Below are positions 60,190 to 64,000 of a stretch of 64,000 nucleotides of DNA, piece by piece. The position numbers and the translations under genes were made by a program. Positions within the stretch are counted from its first letter, which is position 1. Each line of letters begins with the position of its first letter. The notes under the pieces are model-generated. The model saw nothing but the letters and a program-made list of their open reading frames with translations, was not told where the DNA came from and made no database searches. The DNA comes from Hyperoplus lanceolatus (Eukaryota > Chordata > Actinopteri > Uranoscopiformes > Ammodytidae), in contig CM049417.1 of the NCBI GenBank assembly GCA_026929865.2, positions 20,585,501-20,649,500 of the forward strand, written 5' to 3'.

Positions 60190-61773
60190 CTCCCTAAAGT
60201 CTACATATTCATTCAGATTAACTGAAATTTGACTTTGTATCCCGTGTCCCACCCAGTGTTAGGGAGTAGTGAACCCCATGTGATTAAACTAGAAGTTTAA
60301 CTACATGTTGCAGTAGCTTGCTGGTTGTTCAACTACACTCACATTTGCATAGGGATTCAATTAGCCTAGTTAAATTATTGTATTTGTCATTTTTAGATTA
60401 GTGAACAATAGAAAACGAACATTTGGGCCATCAAGGGAAATACATGAATTTTGATTTGACCGTTGCTTCTCTCATTGAACCCCCATTGGCAAGCCAAAGA
60501 TAATAGAAAATCCAAAAAAGTTTACCACCAAAATGTGACATTCCTTGTGAAAAGGGCAGGTTTAATTTCATGTCATGTAAATTGTCAATTTGATAGTGTT
60601 TTACAAACTAGTTTGAACTGGATTTGTAATTATCTTGAGTTATCTAAGCTAGATTTCTCCCTTGAGTAGCTTTGCATGTAGTTCAGCTTCTTAAACTGTG
60701 AAGTCACTGGCAGTTTACAAAGCTATGCCTTCAAAGTAGCTCCCCCAACACCGGTCCCACCCATTACATCACATGGACTAATAAAGACAACATACGTTAT
60801 CATATTAAATACATGTTAATGTAAGTTAAATCTCCTGTCTGTTAACTGCAAGGTATGCATAACTCTGGATGATTTAAAAGTAAATCCATCAGAACATGCT
60901 GCTAATAGCATTTTAATGAGTATCAGTCAGGTAATGAGTAATCCATAATAAATTGCATTTCCTCAATGATATCTTTTCCAAGCGTTTTCTGTTTCTCTGG
61001 CTCAGTGCTCATGCAGCCCCGCGTCTAAAAGCTTCACTATTCCAAAGCTACTTATATACTGGCCTGAGCCGGCAGGGCCATAGCCTTCACTTTGAGGCAG
61101 TGGGATAATGTGCTGTCAGTGTCTTGTGTCGGTCTCAGTATTGTGCGCTGTTGCCTAGGGAGCGCCGCATGGGCTTTGCACAGGGACATATTGGGACAGC
61201 GGTGATGGGAAATATCCCTCAGGATTGGTATGGGACTCGTTTAGTGAGAGAGAGAAGCCTGGAACGAACAAACCAGCCAATGGACTGAGTACTGTCACCC
61301 TCTAATCATCCATAGACAGACAAGCCCAGAGGAAAAAGAAACACAGCAAGTCACTGGGACCATAGATACTGTGTCGTGCGAAAGTTTGTGAACCCCTTGA
61401 GCCTTTTGGAATTTTATTTATGTTAACCATTATTAATTCATTTTTTTCAATACCAGTATTTTTTATATGAAATAACAGATGTTTGTTTATCAATTCAACA
61501 TTTTTCTTTTCCAGAAATCAATTGTTAAAATAGATAAAACAAATGATTTGACAAATGTTGTATGTGCAAAAGTTTGTGAACCCTAAGCTGCATTGCTTAA
61601 ATCGAGCAAGGTAAACACAATCAGGTGGGCCAAATTGATTGATGAAATAGACCAATGTAATGAGAGATCTTTATGGAAGAAATTGGGCGCCACTAGATAA
61701 AACACGGATAAAACCAGGTCAGTTTAGGCCCACCAAACTGAACCCAGGTCAGACATGCTAAAAGGGTAAAAAA

Positions 61774-62159
61774 TGTCATGGTCTGTCTTTGTTGTGTCTT
61801 GTTTTGGTGATCCCCTGTGTTTCCTGTTTTATTTTGGTATGTCTGTCTTGTTCCTCCCCATGTCCTGTCAAGTTTCCCTCCTGTTTGATTGCTGTTCCCG
61901 CCCCTAATGTGTTTCACCTGTCTCTCGTTGTCTACCCTGTCTTGTGTGTGTGTATAACCCCCAGTGTTTCTTTGTTCCCTGTGCAATCATTGTTTCCTGT
62001 TGGTGAGTCTGTCCTGTGCTTGTTCTATGTGTTCCTGTTTCTCCTGGATGTTCGCCTGTTGGCCTTTTTTGTTACGTTTTTGGACAATAAATATCTTTTA
62101 GTTTTACGTCTTGCATTTGGGTCCTGTTTTCCTGCCTGCCTGCCTGCCTCATTGTAACA
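61774..62159 (+). mobile_element. Solo LTR of a retrotransposon
   Basis: The 386-base segment starts TGTCATGGTCTGTC and ends CATTGTAACA (TG...CA ends). It interrupts the Tc1 left arm at a point where the right arm is continuous, so it is a clean later insertion. Flanks carry AAAAA on both sides, a likely 5-base duplication. Inside are GTGTGTATAACCC, a possible TATA box (about 61947), and GGACAATAAATATC with an AATAAA poly-A signal (about 62085). The internal retroelement has been lost, presumably by LTR-LTR recombination. Confidence 0.8.
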
Positions 62160-62362
62160 AAAAATCTCAGAAGATCTCAGGAATAGAGTTGTGATGCTGC
62201 ACATTTGTCTGGGGACAGCTATAAATTAATTCAAAAAAAAGTTTGAGCTCCATCGGTCCACCGTGAGGCAAATCATCTACAAATGGAGAGCTTTAAGAGT
62301 GACTGAACATCTGCCTAGAAGTGGACTTCCTTCAAAAATATCTTCAAGCGCCACAAGAAAAG

Positions 62363-62765
62363 TATTTTTTTAGTGAAAAGCCAACCCACACATAACATCT
62401 AGTGATTTGCAGACCTCTCTTGCAACATCTGGGACAGATGTGCATGGTTCCACAATAAGAAGAAAACTCAGTCAACATGGCTTTCAAGGGAGGGTTGCTG
62501 AAGAAGCCTCTGCTCTCAAAAAAGAACAAAACTGCTTGTCACAGCTTTGCCAGAGAGCACCTGGAGATACCTGAAGTCTTATTCTGTGGACAGATAAGTC
62601 CAAAATTGATCTGTTTGGTCATAACCAAAACCGCCATGTTTGGGCAAAAACGCAACTCTGCCTACCACCAACAGAACCTTCTCCCAAGTGAAGAATGGTG
62701 ATGGCAAATGGTCTGCAAATCTCCAGATGTAATGTTTGGGTTGGCTTTTACCTGAAAAATCCCTT
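62363..62765 (+). pseudogene. Tc1-like transposase, middle fragment
   Basis: Across frame changes the plus strand reads DVHGSTIRRKLSQHGFQGRV, KKEQNCLSQLCQ and ILWTDKSKIDLFGHNQNRHV, typical of the end of the DNA-binding region and the start of the catalytic domain of Tc1 transposases. The usual WTDE(S/T) is WTDKS here. The C-terminal catalytic block (NPIEH) is missing because the second N-terminal arm follows instead. Confidence 0.8.
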
Positions 62766-63369
62766 TTCTTGTGGTGCTTGAAGATATTTTTGAAGGAAGT
62801 CCACTTCTAGGCAGATGTTAAGTCACTCTTAAAGCTCTCCATTTGTAGATGATTTGCCTCACGGTGGGCCGATGGAGCTCAATCTTTTTTATACGAATGT
62901 ATAGCTGTCCCCAGACAAATGTGCAACATCAAAACTCTATTCCTGAGATCCTCTGAGATTGTTTCCCCTTTGAGCATGTCTGACCTGTATGGGTTCAGTT
63001 TGGTGAGCCTAAACTGACCTGGTTTTATCTTTGTTTTATCTAGTGGCGCCCAATTTCTTCCCTAAAGATCTCTCACTACATTGGTCTATTTCATCAATCA
63101 GTTTGGCCCACCTGATTGTGTTTACCTTGCTCGATTTAAGCAATGCAGCTTAGGGTTCACAAACTTTTGCACATACAACATTTGTCAAATCATTTGTTTT
63201 ATCTATTTTAACAATTGATTTCTGGAAAAGGAAAATGTTGAATTGATAAACAAACATCTGTTATTTCATATAAAAAATACTGGTATTGAAAAAAAATTGT
63301 TAATAATGGTTAAAATAAATAAAATTTCAAAAGGCTCAAGGGGTTCACAAACTTTTGCACGACACTGTA

Positions 63370-64000
63370 TATATAGGACACAAGATACTCCATGCCCCTC
63401 TCAACCGCGGCACACGGAGCCGCCATATGGAGTGGGGCATCAGTCTGAGGTCTGTATGTACTCGACTGTGAGACAGCCATAATAATGCCGGTTCATTGTG
63501 CTGCTTTTGGGTGTGTACAACGTCGTTCAGTACACACCCGACGAGAGGGAATCACTTTCCACAGGTGAGATACATTTTACATTACATTACATACATTTTT
63601 TAAGTAAATGTTTTAGTCATCATTAGCTAGCTTATTGTGGAGAACTACAGTGAAAGTGAATTGTTCGCCGTTCGCGCTAGTAACATTGTATCGCTGGTTA
63701 AACGTCTGCTTACTTTAATATTCACACATTTCAATTTCCCCTTTAACTTAAGTTTGGTAACCTATATTCCGATTGAAATGTGTGTGGTTTAGAGATGTCA
63801 ACGTTTTCAAACATGTCTAACGGTTTAACGACTGCAATATTTTCATGTAGGTAGATACGTATGTTAGTTTCGTATGGCGAGGGGCGATGTTTTTCTCTTT
63901 GTGACAGACAAGACAGACTGATAGACAGAGTCTTTATTTTATAATTTTACTGTTTGACTTCAAAGGGATCATCTGACTTCAGACTGACTCTCGCTGAGAA
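63370..64000. other. Unassigned intron DNA at window end
   Basis: About 630 bases without a recognised exon or transposon end. A donor-like CACAGGTGAGAT at 63559-63570 has no supporting ABCA-like coding sequence on its left. The text AATGCCGGTTCATTGTGCTG then CTTTTGGGTGTG (63484-63515) followed by TTTCCACAG could encode CAAFGC-type residues; a THAP-like motif is possible but too short to call. Confidence 0.4.

Larger units (their letters stand above)
61367..63369. mobile_element. Tc1/mariner foldback element, N-terminal end present twice
   Basis: The element runs 61369-63367 between TA dinucleotides; the right end is CAAAAGTTTGTGAACCCC-like in inverse, ending GCACGACACTG. Left arm (61369-61773 plus 62165-62362) and right arm (about 62766-63367) are inverse copies of about 600 bases. 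Each arm includes the terminus, 5' flank and the transposase N-terminus (GAGCTCCATCGGTCCACCGT region). The central loop keeps the middle of the transposase on the plus strand. A 386-base LTR sits in the left arm. Confidence 0.88.
59112..64000 (+). other. Intron 14 of window, continues past the end
   Basis: At least 4889 bases. It begins with a CA repeat at the donor, has a G-rich run at 60162-60189, and carries the Tc1 foldback with solo LTR (61369-63367). The expected next exon (starting with the Walker B DEP residues) was looked for up to 64000 and not seen. The remaining DNA shows no gene. Confidence 0.8.

Noticed and set aside
63484..63570. THAP-like zinc finger start (CAAFGC-type) near the window end
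   Set aside because: Only some 20 residues could be read, with no visible continuation before the window ends; it may be a transposon or domesticated gene start, but it is too short to report as a gene.
1..64000. A new multi-gene biological system
   Set aside because: All recognised coding sequence belongs either to one ABCA gene or to broken transposons. There is no cluster of unknown intact genes, no CRISPR array and no phage-like block.

Overview
The window looks like teleost fish nuclear DNA. It carries 14 consecutive exons of one plus-strand ABC transporter gene, separated by large AT-rich introns. The introns are packed with Tc1/mariner, hAT, piggyBac-type, PIF/Harbinger, L2-type LINE and tRNA-SINE copies and long CA/GT microsatellites, a mix typical of ray-finned fish. 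I saw no bacterial or viral gene set, no CRISPR array and no second host gene.

Host gene: the exons at 5380-5474, 8869-8974, 13028-13102, 17524-17693, 23815-23992, 26530-26645, 28527-28671, 36236-36359, 38165-38294, 38792-38912, 47775-47837, 51823-51929, 56724-56865 and 58977-59111 join in one open frame of 1707 nt (569 codons). All have GT/AG splice sites. They encode the second half of a full-size ABCA lipid exporter: the end of the second extracellular domain, the second transmembrane bundle, and NBD2 from its linker through Walker A, Q-loop and signature motif. The frame stops just before the Walker B aspartate, whose exon lies beyond the window. Exon sizes match, as I recall them, those of the human ABCA1/ABCA4/ABCA7 group. 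Residues favour ABCA7 (roughly 70 percent) over ABCA1. The gene is cut at both ends.

Layout: 1-5379 is intron with little recognisable apart from a short telomere-like tract. At 5.5-8.7 kb an intron is almost filled by repeats, including a three-family nest: a TTAA-flanked MITE that took a hAT element and a truncated Tc1. A 33-bp microexon expected in this intron was not found. A minus-strand LINE reverse transcriptase lies at 13.9-15.3 kb. The 17.7-36.2 kb part holds MITEs, a Harbinger deletion derivative with pieces of both its genes, a LINE endonuclease fragment, a SINE and a hAT element with perfect target duplication. The 8.9-kb intron at 38.9-47.8 kb holds an L2-type LINE end, a piggyBac-type element, a foldback MITE and a SINE. 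Two Tc1-like elements, at 48.1-49.7 kb and 61.4-63.4 kb, are giant foldbacks; the second carries a solo LTR. A second, longer hAT relative is at 53.6-55.6 kb and a LINE end nested in another repeat at 57.5-58.8 kb.

The transposon genes are broken and do not work with the host gene. Their main visible effects are intron growth and dinucleotide repeats close to several splice sites. I found no convincing new biological system. The most checkable novelties are the missing microexon, the nested insertion, the two foldback Tc1 elements and the CA/GT repeats hugging splice sites.
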